A DNA stretch of 64,000 nt, taken from the NCBI GenBank assembly GCA_022925895.1, contig JAKSYS010000084.1:62001-126000 (forward strand), written 5' to 3'. The notes below the pieces were generated by a model. The model saw only the letters and a list, made by a program, of their open reading frames with translations. It had not been told where the DNA came from and made no database searches. A program made the position numbers and the translations under genes. Shown piece after piece: positions 22,267 through 31,775 of the stretch. Each line of letters starts with the position of its first letter. The first letter of the stretch is position 1. This stretch comes from Fragilaria crotonensis. Its lineage: Eukaryota; Bacillariophyta; Fragilariophyceae; Fragilariales; Fragilariaceae.

Positions 22267-22679
22267 TTATTTTACTACTTCCCTTTAATAACTGGAGTTA
22301 TTTTTACAACTTCGTCCGGTAGACCGATCACCGCTGGTAGTGCAGTAATGTACTTTGTACCGCGAGTAACAATAACTCAAGGTGTATGACTCTGAGTATG
22401 CATACTCTGAGCTCGTGGAGTACGTATACATGGAGTACCTGGTATGTACAGTACTCTGAGCTCGCGGAGTACGAGTATCATACATGAGTACCTGGTATGT
22501 AAAGTACCAGTACTTGGTGTACTTGATGTAAAGCATGGACGACTAGTAGTAGTACGTAGTACGTAGTACCTGGTACTTGTAGTCCGAATACAAGGTACAG
22601 TACAAGTAGATGTACTTCGGGTAGACTGGTACCAGGTACTTGTACTCTTGTATCCTTGGTGCTATACTTCGGTTACAAT
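22267..22679. repeat. GTAC-rich low-complexity stretch
   Basis: Dense in GTAC, AGTACT and GGTACC palindromes, with a near-tandem unit of about 50 bp (22404-22452 and 22453-22505, both starting ACTCTGAGCTCG). No gene is supported. The last eight bases (GTTACAAT, 22672-22679) are the left target duplication of the hAT-like unit. Confidence 0.75.
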
Positions 22680-22721
22680 CAGGGATGCGCAACAAAAAAA
22701 CGATCGTGTTACAATACATAT

Positions 22722-22742
22722 GTTACCAATATATTGTATTGG
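22722..22742 (+). repeat. Subterminal repeat, left copy
   Basis: 21 bp starting GTTACCAATATATTG, identical to 33847-33867 in the same orientation. The 25 bases after it are also similar between copies. Confidence 0.8.
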
Positions 22743-22842
22743 TCGGTCCAACAATACCAATGCATTGTATTGTATTGTTACCTCTTGACAATACAAATCT
22801 ATTGTACAATATATTGTGCCGGTATCTTGATTTCGTGCTCAT

Positions 22843-22857
22843 ATTTTTGCCACCCTG
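22843..22857 (+). repeat. Inner inverted repeat, left arm
   Basis: ATTTTTGCCACCCTG is an inverted match (14 of 15) to CAGGGTAGCAAAAAT at 26766-26780. The two arms bracket the recombinase gene and could be Crypton ends or recombinase-binding sites. Confidence 0.45.
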
Positions 22858-24476
22858 TAGACCTAGTAATAAATGTACATCGAGGTGAATTTAGTACCAG
22901 CTCTACGCTACTAGTCCACTTCCAAGTCTGACAGTAATTTCATCTTTTGGGGTGCAATCATATCTTTCTGAGCAGTGCTTTTGTTTGCGTTTTTTGTCGT
23001 ACTGTACTCCGATTCCGGACCTCCGGACTCACTCCGAGTACATAGACAACAGAGTAGTACTTGTACTCGTACAATACTCCAGAGCACATGTATTCGGAGT
23101 ACTTGGTACTCTCTACTCTCGCAGTCATCCGTCGCTGATACATGATCCTCTCATACTACGTACTCCAATGAAGATGTGCTTCCTGCGTATAACCAGGCCA
23201 AAGGTGAAAGGTAAGCCATGATCGTACGTCAGGTGTTTATCGTCACGTTGCATCATGACGATTGACGAACAACACCCAAGCTCAACGCCACCACAGCAGC
23301 ACAGCACATTAATCAATCACAAAGACTGGTCAAATACCTGTACTTTCTTTGCTGATTACCTCTGTCCACGCGTTTACAGTTGAGTCACTGACACGTTTGA
23401 GTCACATGTACCTTTGATACAACGTGCACACAGGTACTACAGTCATCACAGAAGTCGGTTTGCCGACCGTGTAAGGTGATGTCCAATTTTTAGAATGAAC
23501 TCTACCGGCACTCTCATGACTACGCTTTGTAAACAGTACTGTGCTAGAATCTTGCATCAATTCTATCAACACTGACATTGCTAAAAGCATACCAGAAGGA
23601 AAACATATCGGTGACTGGATGCTGAGTAAGGAAAAAGTCCGGCTCAGTACGGGCCTTTCTCAGCAAAACACGTCTTGCTGCACTTGGAAGAGGGCAGCAC
23701 TTGTATAATGGCATCCAACATCCGAGTACTGATCCTTGTGGTTTATGGAACGCTGGATCTTGTGTGCTTGCCAGGCAACTGGCATTTGTTGGTCACGGAT
23801 GTGCAGCTCATGGTGGCCTGAACAGCAGCCATGGCATGATACTCATGTTGAGGACACCTTCGAATGGAACAATGGCTTGCTCAAAGCAGCTCGCTAATTC
23901 GTTTCCCCGCCCATGCGCTCTGCACAAGACTGTTGTCGTGCCCACCTTGATCTTCACTTGGAAAACAAGCACGGCTTCACACGTGTCTTGGCCTACCACT
24001 TGGCAAACAATCCAGCTTAACCCATGCTGCAGTATCTACTTTGTGAACCGGGGTGGACGCAACGAGTGCAGGAAGAGATATTGTTAATTAAGGATGAAGC
24101 GCTCCCCTGAGTAGTGTGACATAATACTAAGCATGGCTGTATCAGGTGAGCATTTTAACCTTCACTTCTGAATTCACAGATGACGTGGTGGTGCTTTCTC
24201 ACTTTGGGCAAATAGGACAAGAGCATCGATGTGTTAGCGATACAAGTTAGCTTAGCAGTTAAGGTTTTCCACAAAAGCCTTGTACTAGTAATACTACCTC
24301 TTATGAAATTGCAAAAGCACAGAGCATTTAATGTACGACACCGTACGCATTGTTGATACAAATGAAGCCACAAATCAAATATGATGCTCGGTTTTGATGC
24401 ACCGCAAAAGTCATTGGTGACATCATGCCCATCAAACAGTATTGCAACTCATGTGTTCACCACTGTCTTTTCAAAC
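22858..24476. other. Downstream flank of recombinase gene
   Basis: About 1.6 kb with no supported gene. It has further AGTACT/GTAC-rich patches near 23030-23110. Short plus-strand readings (for example 23701-24087) lack recognisable domains and look fortuitous. Probably the 3' non-coding part of the transposon. Confidence 0.5.
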
Positions 24477-26411
24477 TCAAACACGAAGACTGGGATGCAC
24501 TCGTCCTGCTGTCTTGTCATGTCGCATTGCTCTAAGAATATTGGTTACGCCAGTTGAAGTACCATAGATTTCATATATCATATCAATCGCAACTTGAGCT
24601 GTATGGCCTCCACGAACAAGACCAGAAATCATTTCCCATGCAATCTTTCGACGATAGTAGGCGTACTTCACCCTACCTTGCTCAACAGCTGTGAAGTTTT
24701 TGGCAGGCTTCCGCCCTCCAATACCGAATTCATATTCTTGCCAGAGCAAATGAAGTGACCTCGGATTTTTGGTCAACGTTGCGTTCACCCTTGGTACTGT
24801 CGTCTCTGGATCTCTTCGTCCATCAAACTCACCATCCCTGTCATCACGAGGACGCTGCACAGGCTGGAGTGCAACCCGATGAATGGATCGACGAAGAATA
24901 TTCATTTGTTGGGTATGTCGTTGATCCATCTGTAAAACATATTCACTAAGGCGATCAAGCCTAGTTTTAAGAGCTTCACCCCTGTCATGACCTTCGCGCC
25001 TCTGGATGCCAACCTGAGCATGCACTGCTCTCAGCAAGTCATCACGACCACCGCCTGCCCCAATGTTTGCTGCCAAGTTCCTCGCATCATTAACGCGATC
25101 AATATCCTCGTCGGGGAAGACTTCTGTGATGAAAACCTGGTCGTCGTGACCAGTCACAATGATGGGAATCCTCTGAACAGGATTCTGTCCCACTGGCAAC
25201 CGATTCTCAAGAGCATTATATGCAGTTTGAATTCGATTCCTGAGGTTAACGGGCATGTAGGATTCCATCGAATCTTCAAATGCAGCCCACAGGACAGGTG
25301 GAGCCAACACCAAAGCAACTTGCTGACTCAAGGTCACCGATCGAGATAGATGAGGCACTACATGACTTAACAACCAATTGTCCAGAATACCGCTGCCATT
25401 TTTCACAACATATTTCATCGGCCCTCCAACTGCAAGTACCGCTGCTACCTTTGCATCTGGGTAAGGAAGTTCAACATCGATGTAACGATCTACAACCTGG
25501 CGCTTCCTCCAGCGTCCTCGAGCCGCAACATAATCTTTTGGACAACCATTCCGCATTGCATAAGATGTAGAGAACTTTCGCAAACTGTGTGTCCCAAGTA
25601 GATTGCTTGCCTCCAACAATGAGTTACCTGCATCATTTGTTGCATCCCAAATATGGTGCTTCAATTTGTTGGCAATAAATGCTTTGTTCCTGTCCGGATC
25701 ATCGCTACGACCAAAGAGGTACGGACTTGCAAGACCATCCCCAACTTCACACCATACCTCCAAGAAGATACCGAGTGAAAGTAGGACACAATACCTTGCA
25801 TCCATGCTTCCGAAGATCATCTGTCTCGGGGAGTTGCGTTCCTCCATTACATTCTTTGACCAGCGAATACGAGCAACCAAACTGCAAGTGGGTAGAAGGG
25901 GATTAACGTTCAAATCAATCTCCTTAAAATGGCACACATCATCAACACGCCCAATCATAGCAAATTGAAATTTGCAAGCCGCTGGAATCATGTACTTTCG
26001 GTGGATGTCATCAAATGAGTTGAGTTGGTTCATAGCCTGCTCAAACTCCGCTTTTGTTAATGCTCGTTTAGCACTGCTTGGTACACCCTCTCCCCGTACT
26101 TCGTGCCTACGAATAACCCGAAGCAAGCCATTGACTGCAATTGATCTTGTTGGATTTCCAACCATACTTGGATCATCCCAAGGCTGTCTCCTCGGCATAA
26201 AGAAAGATATTGCCTTCTTTGCATTTTCAAGTGAGACTGATCGTGCTAGGGTTGGTCGATCTTCAGGGCCTGGATCTGGCACTCCGTATGCAGTCACACA
26301 CATCCATTGCTTTAGGTCATTGGGAGTGATTGATAAAAGTTGCTCTTGTGTGATTCTACAATGTCCGAGTCCTTGTTGTATTCCACGTTGTCCTTGTAGG
26401 TCATGAAGCAA
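24477..26411 (-). CDS. Crypton-like tyrosine recombinase with GCR1_C-like C-terminal domain
   Basis: About 644 codons on the minus strand. A helical N-terminal part (residues 80-150, with NPTRSIAVNGLLRVIRRHEV) is followed by a tyrosine recombinase catalytic domain: Arg155 in MIGRVDDVCHF, His275-x-x-Arg278 in GTHSLRKF, Trp301 in RGRWR, and nucleophile Tyr310 in VVDRYID. Residues 553-617 (LLWQEYEFGIGGRKP...) resemble the GCR1_C DNA-binding domain that accompanies the recombinase in Crypton transposons. Known of the family: Cryptons move as circular DNA by recombinase action. All catalytic residues seem present. The frame is open upstream to about 26480 without an ATG; the first in-frame ATG is residue 37, so either that is the start or a short upstream exon exists. 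Codon quality argues that it is real. A domesticated host gene is a less likely alternative. Confidence 0.8.
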   Translation of the reverse strand: MLHDLQGQRGIQQGLGHCRITQEQLLSITPNDLKQWMCVTAYGVPDPGPEDRPTLARSVSLENAKKAISFFMPRRQPWDDPSMVGNPTRSIAVNGLLRVIRRHEVRGEGVPSSAKRALTKAEFEQAMNQLNSFDDIHRKYMIPAACKFQFAMIGRVDDVCHFKEIDLNVNPLLPTCSLVARIRWSKNVMEERNSPRQMIFGSMDARYCVLLSLGIFLEVWCEVGDGLASPYLFGRSDDPDRNKAFIANKLKHHIWDATNDAGNSLLEASNLLGTHSLRKFSTSYAMRNGCPKDYVAARGRWRKRQVVDRYIDVELPYPDAKVAAVLAVGGPMKYVVKNGSGILDNWLLSHVVPHLSRSVTLSQQVALVLAPPVLWAAFEDSMESYMPVNLRNRIQTAYNALENRLPVGQNPVQRIPIIVTGHDDQVFITEVFPDEDIDRVNDARNLAANIGAGGGRDDLLRAVHAQVGIQRREGHDRGEALKTRLDRLSEYVLQMDQRHTQQMNILRRSIHRVALQPVQRPRDDRDGEFDGRRDPETTVPRVNATLTKNPRSLHLLWQEYEFGIGGRKPAKNFTAVEQGRVKYAYYRRKIAWEMISGLVRGGHTAQVAIDMIYEIYGTSTGVTNILRAMRHDKTAGRVHPSLRV

Positions 26412-26986
26412 ACGAGGTATCGATAGTAGATCTTTTCTTTCTTTGTGCGAAGGTAATGAGGAGTTGGCATGATGAATGAATCAGATTTTGTTGAGATATC
26501 GAATGAGAATCACTTGGTGGCAAAACGAGAATATTGGAGAGTCGCAGCAAGTCCGTCAGGTGGCAAAATATAAGAACTGTGCAATGTGGGTGGCATAACC
26601 TGCGCATATCTACCAAGGCAGCTTGAGGTTTTACACATTGCGCACCCAATTTTTTGGGTAGCGGACTCCAGTAATCACGATCGACTTCTTCGAGTGGCAA
26701 AAACACGGATTCAGTGGCAAAACAACGCAGGGTACACGTAAAAAATTTGCCACCCTATGTGCTACCAGGGTAGCAAAAATAACTGGGAAGATTTTGCCCA
26801 AGACTGTATATTGGTGCACAGTATCAATAAATTCTACAGACCCACCACTGTCTATACATATGGACCAGGATGGAAAATACCACTTCGGTGGCAAAAAGGA
26901 ATACATGTACCTGGTACACCACTTTCATACGGTCTGATGCATTAAATCCAACAGAAGGGGGAAGAATCGTAAAAAGGACAATATAT
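26412..26986. other. Upstream region of recombinase gene with GTGGCAAAA repeats
   Basis: GTGGCAAAA occurs at 26517, 26560, 26694, 26714 and 26888, with GTGGCATAA at 26590, an inverted TTTGCCAC at 26746-26753, and a related CAGGGTAGCAAAAAT at 26766-26780. The copies are irregularly spaced over about 380 bp just ahead of the recombinase gene, consistent with binding sites for the recombinase or a regulator. No gene was recognised. Confidence 0.6.
26766..26780 (+). repeat. Inner inverted repeat, right arm
   Basis: CAGGGTAGCAAAAAT, the inverted partner (14 of 15) of 22843-22857. Confidence 0.45.
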
Positions 26987-27183
26987 CGTTCGAATTCGTA
27001 CGTAGTTGCGGATTCTTACCTTAGTGTGCTACGGGTAGACGAGAGGAAGAGCAAAAGGGGGCAAGTAAAACGTAGTAAGAGATAAAAGAGTGATTACCTT
27101 CTTTGGGTGACACCCGCTTACGGCGTAGGGTATACTAACTCCTACGTAGCACCATATGCTCTCGTAGTATCCGTACTTAAACG
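26987..27183 (-). repeat. 3' LTR of element D
   Basis: 197 bp, about one difference from 33635-33831. Confidence 0.93.
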
Positions 27184-27189
27184 GTCCCC
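27184..27189 (-). promoter_or_regulatory. GGGGAC tract of element D
   Basis: Minus-strand GGGGAC beside the 3' LTR. Confidence 0.6.
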
Positions 27190-27325
27190 GTAAATTATGA
27201 ACCGTACACGTGAATAATTTAACCTACTTCCTCCGCGACCTGGTAACGATGAGCCCACGGATTGTATCCGTTCCAGGGGGTAAAAGGCCCTGCCCACACA
27301 GACGACCGATAACCCAGGGCATACT

Positions 27326-30300
27326 TCAATACATAATGTGCCGACACAAACTGCGACGTCGATCCGCAGTCAATACCTTCGTAAATAAATCTGCAAGATT
27401 CGTCATTCCGTCTTCTTTTCCGACGCGCATGATTCGGGCTGCAACGGCCTCGCGAACAACATGATAATTAATCGCATTGTGTTTCTTCGTCAACATCGAT
27501 TCCGGGATAGTTGTGTTCTTGACGACGCCGTTATTATCACAAAAGACATTGGCCGGACCGTCAATCGGTACGCCGAACATTCGGAGCTTGTATCGCAACG
27601 CGACAATAATGTCTTTAGCCGTTCGTAAAGCCACGAACTCGCTCCCAAAACTGGAAGCCTCCACAGTATTCTGCCGTTTGGAGAACCAGATGATCGGTGC
27701 ATTCTGCACATAAACAATGATCCCGGTGTGCGATCGGCGGGTGATAACATTACCCGCATGATTAGCATCGACAAAGCAAGAAATGGTCACACTTTTACCT
27801 TTTGGCTCTGGCATATTCGGCGGCAACTCCTCTTGAACGTCCCCGTAAAAGTCGCGCCAGTCGGCGTTTGAATTGAACACACGTTCATCGATATCTGGAG
27901 TTTTCGGATCGAAAACGATTCGTGCGCCGTTCTCGTGCTTCTTCAGGTATGCAAATATATGATATAATGCTTCGAGATGTCCGCGACGCGGCAACGCTTG
28001 ATGTTGGGACAACTGCGACACTTCAACAAATATGTCAAGCCGACCAAGCTCGATCGCCCAACGAAGGATACCGATCAGCTGTAGGAAACGCGACCCCAAT
28101 TCATCATTGAGTTCGGTCGTGACGTCGAGTTCCGGTTTGTACCCACTTGGGAATGGATTCCTAGCGGTTGTCTTCAGTTTCGCTTCTGGGTCGTCTTCAG
28201 CAATTAAGGATTCAACGACTTTAACCGCATTCTTAACGTACGTCTTGCTGCCCATTGCCCATTCAGTCTTACCACTCGGTAACTGCACCTTTTCCATGTC
28301 GGCGCCAAGATATATATCAGGTTCGTGGACGCTCCCAGACTTGAGCTCATATAATTTGCCAAGCTCGTCCATCGTTACTTTTGGCTCTTTAGCAAATACA
28401 AGGATATCATCGACGTACACAAGCACCATATCATAGTGTGTTCCGCTGCTACGCATCCAGACATCTGGATCAGCCTGCGAAGAAGTAAACTTCAAATCGC
28501 GTAACGTTGTTGCCAAGTCTGCGCGCCATGCGGCACCAGAAGATTTCAAGCCATACAGTGCACGCGTGACAATTAAGACTTTACCTTGATCTTCTCCCGT
28601 TTCGATTCCTCCTTCAAACCATATCTTCTCTCGGCACGATGCGTTGAGATAAGCATTGGTGACATCTCCGGCAAGGACGTCGAGGTCATTGAGGCCCGCG
28701 ATTAGGAATGCAAGTCGTACACTGTCACGTGAAACCACGCTCGAGTACGTGATCGACGATGGTGTGTCGGTCGTATGCCCACCGGCAACAAACCTCGCCT
28801 TGCGAGTAAAGTCCATCTTCACGTCGAAGATAACGTGACATCGAATCTCCTGGAATCCAATCATAGAAGACTCCTTACCTGCGCGAACCTGTTCGGGCGT
28901 TATCCCGTCCATACTCTTCCATGCAACTTTGACTTTAGTCATCTCCTTACCCAACGCCTTGCGCCAGAAATCTGTACCGGTCTCCTCATCTATCGCCAGG
29001 GCCTCTTCAACAGTCTTTGGCACTCGAATCCCAAACTTATGGGTGGTCCGCCAGTAGCGTTTGACCTTCGCAACAATGCGATTTCTCTTCCTGAGTACTG
29101 CGTGTACCCACCAGTTAAATGCAGGTTCGTTCGCGATCTTATTCGCCACTGCATACTCTGCAACCTGCACGGGATATGCGTCCTTTAGATCCTTCAAGGG
29201 CAACCAATCAGAGGACCCGTCCTTCCAGGACACTAGAAGCGACCATCCTCGGGTCGTCGACTTGGGGACTCGATTCCCATTTCGACTTGTCACATATCCA
29301 TCGGCAACCGGTATCGCCGAATTATCGGAACGGTGATCGGTAATCTCACTTAACAATTGGTACTGATTGCCTTCTGAATCGACCTGTGCGTACATGCACT
29401 CTGCGATGACATTCGCAAAATAGTTTTCGGTAGACCCGTCTGTGAATTCCACAACGTACTCACGAGTGTCGAACAGAGGGTTGGAATGCGCACGACCAAT
29501 CGGCTCGCCCGAGGTTCCTTTTGCACGCTTGACCACTCGGCCCTTACGTTCATTTCCTGTGCCGACGTCAAATATTAACTCTGCATTCAGATACTTATCG
29601 AGTAATTCGTCGTCAATATCGTCGGCCTCCAGTGAATCGGGGAAGGGCATTTCGCCATCATTCACATCGTCAGGGATTGGCGTAACACTCGTCGCCGTAT
29701 CAGTTAACTCATCTTGGATATAAAATCCATCGTGTCCCTCAGCCATGAAGTTTTGGTCTGATAGTCGCTCGTTAACAACTTGATCGAACCTTTCGATTTC
29801 GCGCCTGATATCATCGTTCAGGTAGTCCTCACGTACGACATGCTGCACTGTGGTGCGGGCAATCACCTTGCCGGACTCGAGCAACAGCCAATAACAAAGG
29901 TCACTTCCGACTCGATGCGCAACTCCCAACCAACGAGCGAGGCGTCGTCCACTGCCGTCGATCTCGATTTTCTTCTGGTCGTAGTACCACACACGATCAT
30001 AGAACTCGAAGTCGAGCCATTCGGAAATATCCGGGGTCTCGCCAGTTATCAATTCAATGCCGGTTCGTTGCTGTTGACCGCGCGGTATCCTATTCAGGAT
30101 GTTGGTCTCGTAGACCAGGCCATAATCCCACAAACGTGGTGGCACCTTTCGCTTCAGCATGCGATTCCTCCATCGCTTTTTCAACTCACCAATCTCTCTC
30201 TCAGCAGCGTAATTCTGGTTCGAACGACCTGCTTCGGAGCGTTTTAAACGGATCTTCAATCGATTGACCTCTTTCATAAAGTCGGTCTTCGGGCCGATAA

Positions 30301-31426
30301 CCTCTGGTGCTCCATCGGACAGCAGGGAGTCGGGAATCCCGATGTCGTCGGCAAATTCAGTCAAAGCTTGTGCGACTTTAGATTTCGAGTCGAGTGGATG
30401 CACAGTAGTGAAATTCCCGTTAGTAAACACTTGCGCACACGTGTTACCTTGTATCGATACTACCTTCGAAAACAGCGTATCAGTGAACCAGTCCCCGTTT
30501 AGGCGTCGGCGGTTCAAATGCAAATGATCGACACGATACCGACGATGCAAGGGATGGACTGCGGTTCTAACACCGCGCTGCGTTGTCACCTGTAAAGTTC
30601 GCTTGGCCGTTTCAAGGCCGATATTCCATTTGCGACTGAGGTTCTCAAAGTTGACACTCGAATGTCGTTCACTCGTAAACGTTGCACTTATCTCAGCGTT
30701 CTCCGCGTTAGTCGTCCCCGTAAGTGCACCGTGCACGAGGACAGCGTTTGCATACAACGAGGAGACGCATCGCGAATCCAAGGCGAGTGAAATCGCCGCG
30801 AGGGGTGCTGTCGAATGGGACCATATATCCCGCTGAGCGGTCGATATACAGTCGACAACACGCGTCATAGTCGAACGCGGCCCAGACATGTGTAGGTCCG
30901 CGGGATTCCATGTAGGAGCAGTGATGTCGATGATCGGGAGATGGGATATCTCCCAGTCCGTAGGCACGCGAGATTCAAATTGAAGATTCGGACCCGATGC
31001 GACAAGAGGTATGAAAAGGGAGTCCAAGTCAATGCCCAGTGCGCGATGCGGGTCCCACGGGTCGTCACACACACTGAATCCGTGGGAACGTATCTGGTGT
31101 GGGTTAATGAGCGAGCAATGCAATTCGTCACCGAACCATAAAACTTGGTCGGCGACGAGCACCACAGATGCGCCACTGTCAGGGCACGTATACGCAGTTG
31201 CGCACTTCGCGATCGGAACGTCTTGTTTCGGCTGGTAGTCAGAAGAGAAAGGTGAAACATTGCAATACTCGCCTGAAAGCTCGAGGAGTTTCCAATTCGG
31301 CCCAGCACAAATTGTGTCGGCATGGTTGTCAATTTCGTTCATGGCAATCTTACCGGGGTTAGTTTGTTTCGAATGGTAGTGTTTGGGGCCAGTGGTACGA
31401 CGTGCGCTCGAGATTAGCGCTTGCAC
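27326..31426 (-). CDS. pol: Pol polyprotein of Copia element D
   Basis: About 1,366 open codons. Protease centre IDNHADTICAG near residue 35. Integrase core with TDTLFSKV, LSDGAP and QNYAAEREIGELKKRW. Integrase tail REYVVEFTDGSTENYFANVI. Chromo-like segment GWSLLVSWKDGSSDWLPL. Reverse transcriptase with GDVTNAYL and LVYVDDILVFA. RNase H with CFVDANHAGN, FCDNNGVVKN and NLADLFTK. It looks whole, the best-preserved Pol of the window. The 27442-27640 segment is the source of the inverted copy at 31577-31775. Confidence 0.92.
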   Translation of the reverse strand: MQALISSARRTTGPKHYHSKQTNPGKIAMNEIDNHADTICAGPNWKLLELSGEYCNVSPFSSDYQPKQDVPIAKCATAYTCPDSGASVVLVADQVLWFGDELHCSLINPHQIRSHGFSVCDDPWDPHRALGIDLDSLFIPLVASGPNLQFESRVPTDWEISHLPIIDITAPTWNPADLHMSGPRSTMTRVVDCISTAQRDIWSHSTAPLAAISLALDSRCVSSLYANAVLVHGALTGTTNAENAEISATFTSERHSSVNFENLSRKWNIGLETAKRTLQVTTQRGVRTAVHPLHRRYRVDHLHLNRRRLNGDWFTDTLFSKVVSIQGNTCAQVFTNGNFTTVHPLDSKSKVAQALTEFADDIGIPDSLLSDGAPEVIGPKTDFMKEVNRLKIRLKRSEAGRSNQNYAAEREIGELKKRWRNRMLKRKVPPRLWDYGLVYETNILNRIPRGQQQRTGIELITGETPDISEWLDFEFYDRVWYYDQKKIEIDGSGRRLARWLGVAHRVGSDLCYWLLLESGKVIARTTVQHVVREDYLNDDIRREIERFDQVVNERLSDQNFMAEGHDGFYIQDELTDTATSVTPIPDDVNDGEMPFPDSLEADDIDDELLDKYLNAELIFDVGTGNERKGRVVKRAKGTSGEPIGRAHSNPLFDTREYVVEFTDGSTENYFANVIAECMYAQVDSEGNQYQLLSEITDHRSDNSAIPVADGYVTSRNGNRVPKSTTRGWSLLVSWKDGSSDWLPLKDLKDAYPVQVAEYAVANKIANEPAFNWWVHAVLRKRNRIVAKVKRYWRTTHKFGIRVPKTVEEALAIDEETGTDFWRKALGKEMTKVKVAWKSMDGITPEQVRAGKESSMIGFQEIRCHVIFDVKMDFTRKARFVAGGHTTDTPSSITYSSVVSRDSVRLAFLIAGLNDLDVLAGDVTNAYLNASCREKIWFEGGIETGEDQGKVLIVTRALYGLKSSGAAWRADLATTLRDLKFTSSQADPDVWMRSSGTHYDMVLVYVDDILVFAKEPKVTMDELGKLYELKSGSVHEPDIYLGADMEKVQLPSGKTEWAMGSKTYVKNAVKVVESLIAEDDPEAKLKTTARNPFPSGYKPELDVTTELNDELGSRFLQLIGILRWAIELGRLDIFVEVSQLSQHQALPRRGHLEALYHIFAYLKKHENGARIVFDPKTPDIDERVFNSNADWRDFYGDVQEELPPNMPEPKGKSVTISCFVDANHAGNVITRRSHTGIIVYVQNAPIIWFSKRQNTVEASSFGSEFVALRTAKDIIVALRYKLRMFGVPIDGPANVFCDNNGVVKNTTIPESMLTKKHNAINYHVVREAVAARIMRVGKEDGMTNLADLFTKVLTADRRRSLCRHIMY

Positions 31427-31576
31427 ATAACGTGCAACAGCGGCATCCGCGTTTCAGGTATTGTTATACGCACCACGGCCAAAGCTCCGGCCGTTCTGAG
31501 AACCACGCTCAGTAATTTCCGAGACAACGGAGTTGTTGGCCGAGACATTATTTCCGTTACTACTGTCGTTGGAATT

Positions 31577-31775
31577 GAGTTCGTGGCTTTACGAACGGCT
31601 AAAGACATTATTGTCGCGTTGCGATACAAGCTCCGAATGTTCGGCGTACCGATTGACGGTCCGGCCAATGTCTTTTGTGATAATAACGGCGTCGTCAAGA
31701 ACACAACTATCCCGGAATCGATGTTGACGAAGAAACACAATGCGATTAATTATCATGTTGTTCGCGAGGCCGTTG
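31577..31775 (+). repeat. Inverted copy of element D RNase H segment
   Basis: 199 bp identical by eye, in reverse orientation, to 27442-27640 of the same element. It lies in the Asn-rich end of gag. One edge falls in an AAC-repeat that shares CAACGG with the source, suggesting a microhomology template switch during reverse transcription. Confidence 0.9.

Noticed and set aside
22285-22536. Tyrosine/serine-rich minus-strand reading as a protein
   Set aside because: It arises from the GTAC-rich low-complexity stretch.
23701-24087. 128-codon plus-strand reading downstream of the Crypton gene
   Set aside because: Cysteine/tryptophan-rich with no recognisable domain; it looks fortuitous.
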